Below are positions 1-8,499 of a stretch of DNA of 64,000 nucleotides, piece by piece. Below the pieces are notes generated by a model. The model saw only the letters and a program-made list of their open reading frames with translations. It was not told the origin of the DNA and searched no databases. How positions within the stretch are numbered: position 1 is the first letter of the stretch; each line of letters begins with the position of its first letter. The position numbers were made by a program, and so were the translations under genes. Origin of the DNA: Aureimonas populi (GTDB lineage: Bacteria; Pseudomonadota; Alphaproteobacteria; Rhizobiales; Rhizobiaceae); the NCBI RefSeq assembly GCF_017815515.1, contig NZ_CP072611.1, positions 682,001-746,000 of the forward strand. The letters are read 5' to 3'.

Positions 1-635
1 CACAGGACGCGCCGGAACATCGTCGCCGGCCCCGCGCCGAGGTTGAAGGCGGCCTCCTCCAGATTGCGATTGATCCCCTCCAGCACGCTTTGCAGCGTCA
101 GCACCATGTAGGGAAGGTTCACCGCGATGATACCGACCACGACGGCGGTCTCGCTGAACATGATCTCCGTCGGCGCGCCCGTCAGCCCGAGGTCCATGAG
201 CGTGACGCTGAGAAAGCCGCGGCTGCCGAGCAGGGTCATCCAGCCGGCGGCGCGCACGGCGTTGCCGACGAAGAGCGGCACGACGACGGCGATGATCATC
301 AGGTTCTTGAACCGCGACTGGGTGCGGGCCAGCACATAGGCCAGCGGGAAACCGAGCACGATGCAGGCCAGCGTGCAGATCAGCGAGACCCGCAGCGTCG
401 TCCAGAAGGTCGCCAGATAGAAGGGGTCGGAGAAGAAGCGCGCATAGTTCGACGGGCTGAAGGCCTCGACCATCAGGAGGCGCGGGTCGAACTCGTTGAG
501 GCTGTAGCGCGCCAGGATCAGGAGCGGCACGACGATGCCGAGGGAGACGATGAAGGTCGCCGGCCCGATCAACGCGGCGGCGCTCAGAACGGGAGACGGC
601 CCTGAAGAGCCCTTCCCGGCGACGGTGGCGGACAT
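1..635 (-). CDS. ABC transporter permease, polyamine type (3' end outside window)
   Basis: Inner-membrane subunit of an ABC importer of the spermidine/putrescine (PotB-like) group. The reading frame opens at an ATG read leftwards from 635 and stays open to the window edge, about 211 codons. Hydrophobic membrane segments are visible, and near the edge is an EAA loop (EEAAFNLGAGPATMFRRV), the ATPase-docking motif of these permeases. It is the last visible gene of the minus-strand set, 114 bases after the binding protein and downstream of the ATPase and the other permease. The transporter therefore has two different permease subunits. The C-terminal part is not in the window. Class is confident; substrate is not known. 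Confidence 0.88.
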   Translation of the reverse strand, partial: MSATVAGKGSSGPSPVLSAAALIGPATFIVSLGIVVPLLILARYSLNEFDPRLLMVEAFSPSNYARFFSDPFYLATFWTTLRVSLICTLACIVLGFPLAYVLARTQSRFKNLMIIAVVVPLFVGNAVRAAGWMTLLGSRGFLSVTLMDLGLTGAPTEIMFSETAVVVGIIAVNLPYMVLTLQSVLEGINRNLEEAAFNLGAGPATMFRRVL

Positions 636-749
636 CGGCCAACCCTTCCCGGCGAAACTTCGGATGAGCGCGCCGCCGAACAGCGCGGCGGCGCGGCGAC
701 AAAGGGGCGCGGGGCGATCCGGCTCGGGCCGCCAGTCCGCGCCCGGGCC

Positions 750-1805
750 TCAGGCCTTGAACTCGCGGTCCCACCATTCCTTCATCTCGACATCGTTCTC
801 GAGGATGAAGCCGTAGTCCGGGTCGTTGAGGGCCGCCACCTCCTCGGCCGTGAAGCCGATGCGCTCGTTCAGCTCGGCGGGCACCTCGGCATTCTCCACG
901 GTGGGGTTGTAGCCCATGTCGCGCGCGAAGCCTTCCTGGGCGGAAGGTTCGAGCATGGCGTTCAGATAGGCATAGGCCCCGTCGACATTGGGCGCGTTCC
1001 GCGGAATGACGAAACCGGACACGTAGGACAGCGCGCCCTCGCTCGGCGCGACCGACTGGATGTTGATGCCCGCGTCCTGCCACTGCACCGCGCGCGCCTT
1101 CCACATGATGCCGGCCCCGATCTCCTCGGCGCTCAGGGCCTGCGCGAAGGCCTCGTTGGTGGGGTAGATGCGCGCGCCGGCGCGGCGCGCCTCCAGCAGC
1201 ATCTCCTTGCCCGCGTCGATGGCCGTCACCGAGCCGCCGGCCGCCAGCGCCGCCGCGATCATCGTGTACTGGTACTGGATGTCGATGAAGCCGAGGCGGT
1301 TGCCCAGCGCCGGGTCGAACGACGCCGCGTAGCTCGCCGGCGCCTCCAGCATGTCGGGATTGTAGAGGCAGACCATGCCCGAATAGATATGACCGATGCC
1401 GTATTCGTAGCGCATGGACGGCATCAGGTTCGCCGCGTTCGGAATCCGGTCGTAGTCGATCTCCTGCGTGATGCCCAGTTCGTAGACCTGGTACATGTTC
1501 GGCCCGTTCAGCCCCTGGAGGTCGGTCGTGCCGCGCGGCAGCCGGCGTTCGGCCAGCATCTTGGAACGGCGCTCGGGATCGCCCGCCTGGTCCTGGATGA
1601 CCTCCCACCCCTCCGGGGTCAGGAGCGCCGCCTCGATATGCTCGTTCAGGAGGCGCGCATAGTCACCGCCCCAGGTGCCCACCACCACCCGCCCCGCGCC
1701 TTGCGCGCGCGCCGGGAGGCCAAGGGCGGCGAGGCCGGCAAAGCCCGCCATGCCCTTCAGGAGACTGCGCCGTCCAAGTCCGGAATGCATCGTATCTCTG
1801 CTCAT
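750..1805 (-). CDS. ABC substrate-binding protein, spermidine/putrescine type
   Basis: Periplasmic binding protein that would deliver substrate to the permeases encoded at 1-635 and 2952-3812. The start at 1805 is preferred because GGAG lies nine bases upstream; TTG at 1820 and ATG at 1814 are in frame but badly placed. The N-terminus carries a twin-arginine-like signal, GRRSLLKG at about residues 11-18, followed by a hydrophobic stretch and an Ala-X-Ala-type cleavage region (LPARAQG). Mature sequence begins with VVVGTWGGDYARLL, typical of PotD-like type 2 binding proteins. It is about 351 residues, normal for the family. The ligand cannot be read from sequence. Confidence 0.88.
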   Translation of the reverse strand: MSRDTMHSGLGRRSLLKGMAGFAGLAALGLPARAQGAGRVVVGTWGGDYARLLNEHIEAALLTPEGWEVIQDQAGDPERRSKMLAERRLPRGTTDLQGLNGPNMYQVYELGITQEIDYDRIPNAANLMPSMRYEYGIGHIYSGMVCLYNPDMLEAPASYAASFDPALGNRLGFIDIQYQYTMIAAALAAGGSVTAIDAGKEMLLEARRAGARIYPTNEAFAQALSAEEIGAGIMWKARAVQWQDAGINIQSVAPSEGALSYVSGFVIPRNAPNVDGAYAYLNAMLEPSAQEGFARDMGYNPTVENAEVPAELNERIGFTAEEVAALNDPDYGFILENDVEMKEWWDREFKA

Positions 1806-1838
1806 CGCTGACATCTCCAATCTGGCGTTGACATGCGC

Positions 1839-2948
1839 TTACGAGGGAACTTGCGGAGCGAGGGCGCCGGGGGCGTAGGCCTCGTGGTCTCCCGGATGCT
1901 CGCCGGTGGCGGGAAAGACGGTGGCGCAAGCCGACCAGGCGACATGGACCTTGTCGCCCGCCTCGGGCACGAAGCTGCCCTCGCCGTTGACGACCTGTGC
2001 GACGACGCGATCCTCCGGCGACAATGCCACATGCACGTCGATGAGCCCGCCCATGTAGGAAACGAAATCCACGACGCCGGCAAAGCAGTTGTCGGCCGCC
2101 ATCGGCTCGGGGCCGACCCGGACGCGCTCGGGCCGGAGCGCGAGCACCGCATCACCCACGAGGCTTCGCCCGCACCGTATGTCGAGCCCGCCCAGGCTGG
2201 TCATCCGCTCCCCGTTCATCCGCCCGTGGACGAAGCTGCTGCGCCCCACGAAACCGGCGACGAAGCGGCTGGCGGGCCGCTCGTAGAGATCGCGCTGCGA
2301 GCCGACCTGCTGGACCGCGCCCTCGCTCATCACGACGAGGCGGTCGGCCATGGTGAGGGCCTCCTCCTGGTCGTGCGTCACCATGATCGTGGTGATGCCG
2401 AGGCGCTGCTGGAGACTGCGGATCTCCACGCGAACCTCACCCCGCAGCTTGGCGTCCAGGTTTGACAGCGGCTCGTCGAGCAGGAGTACGTCGGGCCGGA
2501 AGACCAGCGAGCGCGCCAGCGCCACACGCTGCTGCTGGCCGCCCGACATCTGGCGCGGATAGCGTTCGGCCAGATGGTCGAGGCGCACCAGCCGCAGCGC
2601 CTCCTTCACCCTGCCCTCGATCTCCGACTTGCCGATGCCGCGCATCTCCAGCCCGAAGGCGACGTTCTGCCCGACGGTCATGTGCGGGAAGAGCGCGTAG
2701 TTCTGGAAGACGAGGCCCGTGTTCCGCTTCCAGGGCGGCAGGCCCGTCACGTCCCGCCCGCCGATGCGGATCGTGCCTTCCGTGGGCTCGATGAAGCCCG
2801 CGATCATGCGCAGCGTCGTGGTCTTCCCGCAGCCCGAGGGACCCAGGAGGACGACGAACTCGCCCTCGGCGACATCGAGGCAGACCTCGCGCGCGGCATG
2901 AAATTCGCCGTAGCGCTTCGAGACCCGGTCGATTTCAAGTCGTGCCAT
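1839..2948 (-). CDS. ABC transporter ATPase, PotA-like
   Basis: Cytoplasmic ATPase that energises the polyamine-type importer. Walker A GPSGCGKT is at residues 36-43, the signature [11 protein letters not shown] near residue 134, Walker [13 protein letters not shown] near 154 and the switch HDQEEALTMADR after it. The last 130 or so residues form a TOBE-like region. Length of 369 residues is usual for PotA, UgpC and FbpC proteins. It starts three bases after the stop of the permease at 2952-3812, so the two are almost certainly co-transcribed. Which compound is imported is not shown by the ATPase. Confidence 0.93.
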   Translation of the reverse strand: MARLEIDRVSKRYGEFHAAREVCLDVAEGEFVVLLGPSGCGKTTTLRMIAGFIEPTEGTIRIGGRDVTGLPPWKRNTGLVFQNYALFPHMTVGQNVAFGLEMRGIGKSEIEGRVKEALRLVRLDHLAERYPRQMSGGQQQRVALARSLVFRPDVLLLDEPLSNLDAKLRGEVRVEIRSLQQRLGITTIMVTHDQEEALTMADRLVVMSEGAVQQVGSQRDLYERPASRFVAGFVGRSSFVHGRMNGERMTSLGGLDIRCGRSLVGDAVLALRPERVRVGPEPMAADNCFAGVVDFVSYMGGLIDVHVALSPEDRVVAQVVNGEGSFVPEAGDKVHVAWSACATVFPATGEHPGDHEAYAPGALAPQVPS

Positions 2949-2951
2949 GAC

Positions 2952-3812
2952 CTACACCACCCGGCTGATCTTCACGAAGCGGTCCGTCACGAGCATCGCC
3001 GCCGTGATCACGAGGATCTGCAGCACGGAGACGGCCGCGATGGACGGGTCGATGCGCCATTGCAGATATTGCAGGATGGCGATCGGAAGCGTCGTCTGGC
3101 CCGGCCCGACGAGGAACAGGCTCATCTCGAGGTTTCCGAAGGAGGAAACGAAGCCGAACAGGGCTCCGGCCACGATGCCGGGCAGGATCGCCGGCATGGT
3201 GATCCGCCGGAAGGTGGTGAAGCGGGCGGCGCCCAGGTTCTGCGCCGCCTCCTCCAGCGTGCGGTCGAAGCCCGCAAGGCTCGCCGTGATCAGCCGCACC
3301 GTCCAGGGGATCACCAGCAGGGCGTGGCCGAAGACCAGGCCGCCGAACGATCCCAGCAGCGGCAGACCCGTCGCGATCTCCACCTCCACCTGGAAGACGT
3401 AGAGGGCGAAGCCGAGGACGATGCCCGGCACGATCAGCGGCATCAGCAGCATGTTGCCGACCGCCCCGTGCCCGCGAAAGCGCAGGCGGTTCAACCCCAG
3501 CGCGGCCGGCAGCGCCACCGCGAGCCCGATCAGCGTGGCGAACGCGCCCACCTGCACGCTCAGCACGAAGGCGTCGATGAAGCGGTCGTTGCGCAGTCCC
3601 TCCCCGTACCAGCGCAGGGAGTAGCCGGAGGGCGGGTAGGAGGGGATCTCCTGCCGGTAGAAGGACAGCCAGGTGACGAAGACGAGCGGGGTGAGGATGT
3701 AGACGAAGGCGATGAAGGCGCTGGCATTCAGCGCGAGCCGGCCCATCCGCGGCCGGCCGGGCGCCCTCCCCCTCGGGGGCGCGGCGGCGCGGGGCTGAGA
3801 GGCCCCGCTCAT
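2952..3812 (-). CDS. ABC transporter permease, polyamine type
   Basis: Second permease (PotC-like) of the importer. The ATG at 3812 overlaps the TGA of the amidohydrolase at 3809-5062 in an ATGA junction, giving 286 residues. A Pro/Arg-rich cytoplasmic N-terminus of about 22 residues is followed by several hydrophobic helices and an EAA loop, LEEAAQNLGAARFTTFRR, in the C-terminal half. The translational overlap ties the transporter directly to the hydrolases upstream, which suggests that the amidohydrolase substrate is the imported compound or a product of it. A much longer open frame extends upstream but is only the shadow of the amidohydrolase gene. Confidence 0.9.
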   Translation of the reverse strand: MSGASQPRAAAPPRGRAPGRPRMGRLALNASAFIAFVYILTPLVFVTWLSFYRQEIPSYPPSGYSLRWYGEGLRNDRFIDAFVLSVQVGAFATLIGLAVALPAALGLNRLRFRGHGAVGNMLLMPLIVPGIVLGFALYVFQVEVEIATGLPLLGSFGGLVFGHALLVIPWTVRLITASLAGFDRTLEEAAQNLGAARFTTFRRITMPAILPGIVAGALFGFVSSFGNLEMSLFLVGPGQTTLPIAILQYLQWRIDPSIAAVSVLQILVITAAMLVTDRFVKISRVV

Positions 3813-5062
3813 GCCGCCTCCGCCAGGCGATTCTTGTGGAAGCGCCCGCCCTGGACGATGGCCGCCAGATGCCGGCCCTGCCCTTCCAGCAGCGTCACGT
3901 CGCGCGTCGGGTCCCCGTCCACCACGATCAGGTCGGCCCAGGCGCCGGGCGCGATCGTGCCGAGCTGACCGGGGCGGCGGACCACTTCGGCCGCGATGCT
4001 GGTCGCCGCCCGGATCACCTCGATCGGGGCCTGCACCTCGGCGCGAATGCTGAACTCCCGGCTCTGGTCCACCGCCAGCGCGCCCAGAAGGTCCGAGCCG
4101 TAGGCGACCTTCACGCCGGCGGCCTTGCAGATCTCCAGCGAGCGATAGCCGCCCTCCAGGACCATGTCGTTCTTTTCCAGCATCTCGCGCGGCATGCCGT
4201 ATTCCGCCGCCCGCTCCTTCATCGCCACATAGGCCACGAGATTGGCGACGAGATAGGCCCCGCGCTCGGCCATCAGCCGCGCCGCCGGCTCGTCGATGAG
4301 GTTGCCGTGCTCGATGGTGCGCACCCCGTGCGCCACGGCGCGGGTGATCGCCTCGGCCGAATAGGCGTGCGCCAGGACGTAGCGGCCGAAGGCCTCCGCC
4401 TCCTCCACGGCCGCCTCGATCTCGGGAACCGAGAATTGCAGCGAGTCGAGCGGGTCGTAGGGCGAGGCGACGCCGCCCGACACCATGATCTTCACCTGGT
4501 CGCAGCCCTGGCGCATCTGCTCGCGCACCGCCTTGCGCACCGCGTCCTCGCCGTCGACCACGAGGCGCAGATAGGCCATGCCGTTGCAGCAGGGGCAGGC
4601 ATAGCCGGGATTGGTTCGCGCGCGCCCGTCGCTGTGCCCGCCCGTGGGGCCGATGGAGCGGCCCGCGATGAACAGGCGCGGCCCGGGGATGAGGCCCTTC
4701 TCCACCGCCGCCTTCATGCCCCAGTCCGTGCCGCCGGTATCGCGCACCGTGGTGAAGCCGCGGTCGAGCATCTCCTTCAGGCGCCGCGCGCCGCGCGCCG
4801 CCGCCAGGGTCAGCGGCACATCCTCCATGCGCCGCATGTAGACCTCGCTGTGCATGGAGTGCACATGGCAGTCGATGAGGCCGGGCATCAGCACGCGCCC
4901 GCCGCAATCGACCTTGCGCGCGCTCGCGCTGGCGATGGGACTGTCGGAGACCTCGCGGATGCGTTCGCCCTCCACGAGCACCTCGTAGCCGCCGCGCGGC
5001 TCGTCGAACTGCGGGTCGAGGAGGCGAAGGTTGCGGAACAACAAGGGTTCTTGCGCCGTCAT
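3809..5062 (-). CDS. Metal-dependent amidohydrolase, Xaa-Pro/Xaa-Arg dipeptidase-like (copy A)
   Basis: Amidohydrolase-superfamily enzyme of the imidazolonepropionase/prolidase-like branch (COG1228 type), expected to cleave a C-N bond in a cyclic or peptide amide. The HxH metal pair is His66 and His68 in LIDCHVH. Lys191 in VKIMVSGG is the probable carboxylated bridging lysine; further ligands are His232 (AHAY) and His252 (IEHGN), and the catalytic Asp is in AYGSDLLG. Length is 417 residues with no signal peptide, so cytoplasmic. A compact CPCC motif sits at residues 156-159. A close paralogue is encoded next door at 5112-6344. Some COG1228 members are known L-Xaa-L-Pro or L-Xaa-L-Arg/Lys dipeptidases; that activity here is inference. 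Confidence 0.88.
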   Translation of the reverse strand: MTAQEPLLFRNLRLLDPQFDEPRGGYEVLVEGERIREVSDSPIASASARKVDCGGRVLMPGLIDCHVHSMHSEVYMRRMEDVPLTLAAARGARRLKEMLDRGFTTVRDTGGTDWGMKAAVEKGLIPGPRLFIAGRSIGPTGGHSDGRARTNPGYACPCCNGMAYLRLVVDGEDAVRKAVREQMRQGCDQVKIMVSGGVASPYDPLDSLQFSVPEIEAAVEEAEAFGRYVLAHAYSAEAITRAVAHGVRTIEHGNLIDEPAARLMAERGAYLVANLVAYVAMKERAAEYGMPREMLEKNDMVLEGGYRSLEICKAAGVKVAYGSDLLGALAVDQSREFSIRAEVQAPIEVIRAATSIAAEVVRRPGQLGTIAPGAWADLIVVDGDPTRDVTLLEGQGRHLAAIVQGGRFHKNRLAEAA

Positions 5063-5111
5063 GAAACCGTCCGTTCCGAAAGGGAGGAGAGTGCGGTGCC
5101 GCGCCCGGGCA

Positions 5112-6344
5112 TCAGTGCAGCGTGTTCTTGTGGAGACGGCCGCCCTTCATGATCAGCGGCATGTGGCGCCCCTGGTGGGCCAGGAGGTCGAGATCGCGCA
5201 GCGGATCGCCATCCACCAGGATGAGGTCGGCATGGGCACCGGGCGCCAGGCAGCCGAGCTTTCCCTCCTGCCGCAGCACCCGCGCGCCCACGGTGGTCGC
5301 GGCGCGCAGGACGTCGATGGGCTCCAGCACCTCGGCGCGCAGGCGGAACTCGCGGCTCTGGTCCACCTGCAACTGGCCCAGAAGGTCGCTGCCATAGGCC
5401 ACCGGAACCCCGGCCCGCTTGCAGATCTCCAGCGAGCGCAGGCCGCCCTCGATGACGAGGTCGTTCTTCTCCAGCATCTCGCCGCTCATGCCGTATTCGG
5501 CGGCGCGCTCCTTCATGGCGTAGTAGGCCACGAGATTGGCCACGAGGAACATGCCGCGCTCGGCCATCAGCGCGGCAGCCGCCTCGTCGATGAGGTTGCC
5601 GTGCTCGATGGTGCGCACGCCTGCATGGGCCGCCCGCGTGATGGCCTCGGGCGAATAGGCATGGGCGCAGACATAGCGGCCGAAGGCATGCGCCTCCTCC
5701 ACCGCGGCCGCCACCTCGCCGGGCGAGAACTGGAGGGAGTCGAGCGGGTCGTAGGGCGAGGCGACGCCCCCCGACATCATGATCTTCACATGGTCGCAGC
5801 CCTGGCGCATCTCCTCGCGCACCGTCTTGCGCACCTCGGATACGCCATCCGCCAGGCCCATGCTGAAGGACAAGGCGTCGCAGCAGGGGCAGCGCGTGGC
5901 CGCGTCCGTGCGGCGCCGGCTGTCGCTGTGGCCGCCCGTCGGCCCGATGGCACGGCCGGCCACGAACAGGCGCGGCCCCGCGATCAACCCCTCCTCAACC
6001 GCCGTGCGCAGGCCCCAGTCGGCGCCGCCCGTGTCGCGCACGCTGGTGAAGCCGCGGTCCAGCATGGCCTTCAGCGACACCATGGCCTGCGCCGTCATCA
6101 GCGTGAGCGGAACGTTCTCCATCTGCCGGATGGAGACCTCGCTGAGCACCGCATGCACATGGCAGTCGATCAGGCCGGGCATCAGGGTTCGCCCGCCGCA
6201 ATCGACGGCAGCGGCGTTCGGCGCGCGGATGGAGCCTTCGCAGACCTCGCGGATCAGCCCGTCCTCCACCAGGATCTGGTGGCCGCCCAGCGCATGACCC
6301 CGCTCGGGGTCCAGCATCTCGAAATTGCTGAACAGATATTGCAC
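5112..6344 (-). CDS. Metal-dependent amidohydrolase, Xaa-Pro/Xaa-Arg dipeptidase-like (copy B)
   Basis: Paralogue of the amidohydrolase at 3809-5062, probably from a tandem duplication. The best start is GTG at 6344: AGGGAG lies nine bases upstream and the N-terminus then aligns with copy A. No ATG precedes the conserved core. Key residues are kept: HxH at 62/64, Lys187 in VKIMMSGG, the AHAY and IEHGN histidines and the YGSDLLG aspartate. The CPCC motif recurs at 152-155 in a diverged setting (RCPCCDA against ACPCCNG). It is 410 residues and 49 bases separate it from copy A. Retention of both catalytic sites suggests the copies have different substrate ranges rather than one being decayed. 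Confidence 0.88.
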   Translation of the reverse strand: MQYLFSNFEMLDPERGHALGGHQILVEDGLIREVCEGSIRAPNAAAVDCGGRTLMPGLIDCHVHAVLSEVSIRQMENVPLTLMTAQAMVSLKAMLDRGFTSVRDTGGADWGLRTAVEEGLIAGPRLFVAGRAIGPTGGHSDSRRRTDAATRCPCCDALSFSMGLADGVSEVRKTVREEMRQGCDHVKIMMSGGVASPYDPLDSLQFSPGEVAAAVEEAHAFGRYVCAHAYSPEAITRAAHAGVRTIEHGNLIDEAAAALMAERGMFLVANLVAYYAMKERAAEYGMSGEMLEKNDLVIEGGLRSLEICKRAGVPVAYGSDLLGQLQVDQSREFRLRAEVLEPIDVLRAATTVGARVLRQEGKLGCLAPGAHADLILVDGDPLRDLDLLAHQGRHMPLIMKGGRLHKNTLH

Positions 6345-6382
6345 CGGGCTGGTCTCCCTCTGCTTGCCGGCGGGCGGCAGCC

Positions 6383-7567
6383 TCAATGAACGGCGCCTTG
6401 CGTCTCGTAGCCGAAGGGGTCGTCGACGCTCGCGCAGGGTGTGGTGAACCAGCGCGCTCCTTCCGCGGTCATGTAGGCGCAGTCCTCCAGCCTGATGCCG
6501 AACTCGCCGTAGATGCAGATCGTCGGCTCGATGGAGAAGCACATGCCGGGCGCAAGCGGCGTCGCATTGCCCTTCACGATGTAGCTTTCCTCGTGCACGT
6601 CCAGCCCGATGCCGTGGCCCGTGCGGTGCGGCAGGCCGGGCAAGGCGTAGCCCGGCCCGAAGCCGGCCGCCTCGACAACCCCGCGCGCCGCCGCGTCGAT
6701 CGCCTCGCACGGGGCGCCCGGCACCGCCGCCGCCATGCCTGCCGCCTGCGCCTTCTGCTCCAGGGCCCAGATCTCGCGCTGGCGCGCGTCGGGCGTGCCG
6801 AAGACGTAGCTGCGCGTGATGTCGGAGCGGTAGCCCTTCACGAAACCGCCGAGGTCGAGAAGCACCATGTCGCCCTCGCGCAGCGTCTGCGCGTAGCCCA
6901 CGCCGTGCGGAAAGGCCGTCGCCTCGCCGAACAGGACGAGCGGTCCGCCCGCCGGCGGCACGGCCCCCAGGCGTCGATGCGCCTCCTGCACGAAGGCGGC
7001 GACCTCGGTGGTGGAGATGCCCTCGCGCATGATCCGCGCCGCCGCCTTGTGCACCTCCAGCGTGATCTCGTTGGCCCGCTTCATCAGGGCGATCTCGGCC
7101 GGCGACTTCACCATCCGGCAGGCGGCCGTGATCGACAGTCCGTTGACGAAGTCGTACCGGTTGCCGGCGCGCCTCAACCCGTCGAAGGTGAAGAAGGGCG
7201 TGGCGGGATCGACGGCGACCGCGCCGCCGGAGCAACCCAGGCTTTCCAGCACCTCGACCACGAGCGCGGTGGGGTCCTCGTGCTCCTCCCAGACGCGGAT
7301 ATCCTCGCCGATCCGCAGAAGCGAGCGCGTCTTGGGCTCCTCGAAGGCAGGGCTCAGGAACACCACCGGCCCCTCGGCGGGGATGATCGCGCCATGCAGC
7401 CGCTCCGTGGGCTTCAGGCCGAGCCCGGTGAAGTAAAACAAGTTCTGCGACGTATCGAGATACAGCGCGGCCACGCCTGCGGCGCGCATCAGTTCCTGCG
7501 CCCGGGCCACGCGCGCCAGCAGCTCCCCGTCCCCGATCCCCTCCACATCCACGGTCCGGTCGCTCAT
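6383..7567 (-). CDS. M24 family metallopeptidase (prolidase/Xaa-Pro aminopeptidase-like)
   Basis: Cytoplasmic pita-bread-fold peptidase expected to cleave Xaa-Pro or related amide bonds. An N-terminal creatinase-like domain (LYLDTSQNLFYFTGL near residue 40) precedes the catalytic domain. All five metal ligands are recognisable: the two Asp in LDLGGFVKGYRSDITR, the His in GHGIGLDVHEE, the Glu in CFSIEPTICIYGEFG and the Glu in GIRLED. The start at 7567 has GGAG nine bases upstream; in-frame starts at 7615 and 7672 are possible but have weaker ribosome sites. It is first in the minus-strand set with the two amidohydrolases and the importer, so it may act on the same imported compound. Confidence 0.87.
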   Translation of the reverse strand: MSDRTVDVEGIGDGELLARVARAQELMRAAGVAALYLDTSQNLFYFTGLGLKPTERLHGAIIPAEGPVVFLSPAFEEPKTRSLLRIGEDIRVWEEHEDPTALVVEVLESLGCSGGAVAVDPATPFFTFDGLRRAGNRYDFVNGLSITAACRMVKSPAEIALMKRANEITLEVHKAAARIMREGISTTEVAAFVQEAHRRLGAVPPAGGPLVLFGEATAFPHGVGYAQTLREGDMVLLDLGGFVKGYRSDITRSYVFGTPDARQREIWALEQKAQAAGMAAAVPGAPCEAIDAAARGVVEAAGFGPGYALPGLPHRTGHGIGLDVHEESYIVKGNATPLAPGMCFSIEPTICIYGEFGIRLEDCAYMTAEGARWFTTPCASVDDPFGYETQGAVH

Positions 7568-8077
7568 CGCATCGAGCTCCGCTTGCGGGGCCGATCCTCC
7601 TACGCCGATGGTCATTGGTTCGCATATCCCCGGTTGAACGGAACGCGGCGGTAGCCAATGCCGCAAGGCCAAGCGCCCCGGGGCGCGGGCTCATACTTCA
7701 GCGATATATCAAGCTAACCAACGAATCTTCGCCTACGCAAGCCTTCTGCAACGAAAATTTTCACGCGTGGAGAATGATCATAAAATGGGCATTTCCAATT
7801 TTTCCCGAGGCTGTCGGTGGACATCTGCCTCGCCGGCAAGACAAGAAAAGGCGATGAGGCCGGCCACGACATCAAGGGCAGGGGCGACCTCCCTGCGCAC
7901 CGCACCGCGCCACGCGCGTCTTGCGCGCGGATGCGCGGAGCATCATACCGTATGGAACAAGATGGTCCGGCCAAGGTGGCGGCGAATGCAGGCACTCTCG
8001 ATCGCAAGGAGCCTCCCGAGGCAGAAGGTCCGCCCACATGCCAGCCTGCCGGGAGGGAGCGAAGGGACGTCCGCCTC
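7568..8077. other. Intergenic region between the M24 peptidase and BLUF genes
   Basis: About 510 bases with no convincing gene. The part from about 7690 to 7810 is clearly A+T-richer than the surroundings and should hold the promoter of the minus-strand peptidase operon. It contains the short palindromes GATATATC (7703-7710) and GAAAATTTTC (7753-7762). The rest is G+C-rich and contains the CATAC-C-GTATG palindrome listed separately. I could not fix a -35/-10 pair with confidence. An open frame from 7817 runs into the BLUF gene, but its first part looks non-coding. Confidence 0.5.
7944..7954. promoter_or_regulatory. Palindrome CATAC-C-GTATG, candidate operator upstream of BLUF
   Basis: An 11-base perfect palindrome around a central C, 124 bases before the BLUF start. 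Its core ATAC-N-GTAT recurs at 10336-10344, on the other side of the GntR gene at 8500-9165. Binding by that regulator is inferred from this arrangement. Confidence 0.4.
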
Positions 8078-8404
8078 ATGATCCGCCTCGTCTACTCCTC
8101 GAACCTGTCCGCACACACAACGGCGGCCGACATCGACGAGATCGTCGAGCGCTCCGCCATGCGCAACGCGGATCTGTCCATCACCGGGATGCTCGCGATG
8201 GAAGGCGGCCGCATCTGCCAGATTCTCGAAGGGCCGGAGGATGCGATTCTTTATCTCTTCGCGCGGATCGAGACGGACGAGCGCCACCACGGCGTCGTCG
8301 AGATCGGCCGGCAGCCGATCGAACGGCGCGCTTTCGAACGCTGGGGCATGATCCGGCGGCCGATGATGGACGTCGTGATGATAGCGTTCGCGAACGAGCA
8401 CTGA
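8078..8404 (+). CDS. Stand-alone BLUF-domain blue-light sensor
   Basis: A 108-residue protein made of a single BLUF domain, which binds FAD and signals blue light by hydrogen-bond rearrangement around the flavin. The FAD-contact and photocycle residues are all present: Tyr6 (RLVYSS), Asn30 (MRNADLSITG), Gln48 (ICQILEG), Trp89 and Met91 (ERWGM). Their spacings (24, 18, 41 and 2) equal those of Tyr21, Asn45, Gln63, Trp104 and Met106 of AppA. The ATG at 8078 is chosen because the domain starts there and AGGGA lies ten bases upstream. No output domain is attached, so it would act through a partner protein. It stands alone between minus-strand genes. Confidence 0.93.
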   Translation: MIRLVYSSNLSAHTTAADIDEIVERSAMRNADLSITGMLAMEGGRICQILEGPEDAILYLFARIETDERHHGVVEIGRQPIERRAFERWGMIRRPMMDVVMIAFANEH

Positions 8405-8499
8405 CACCTGCCGTCACCCTCGACACGGCACCACCGAAAGCTTTCCCCATCGGGCGACGGGCTTGGCAAAAGAGTTGCGACATCATCCGGCAGGATTCT

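Noticed and set aside
2462..3968. Long plus-strand open frames opposite the ATPase, permease and amidohydrolase genes
   Set aside because: They are rich in Arg, His, Asp and Gly with no domain character and lie antisense to clearly functional genes; this is expected in G+C-rich DNA.
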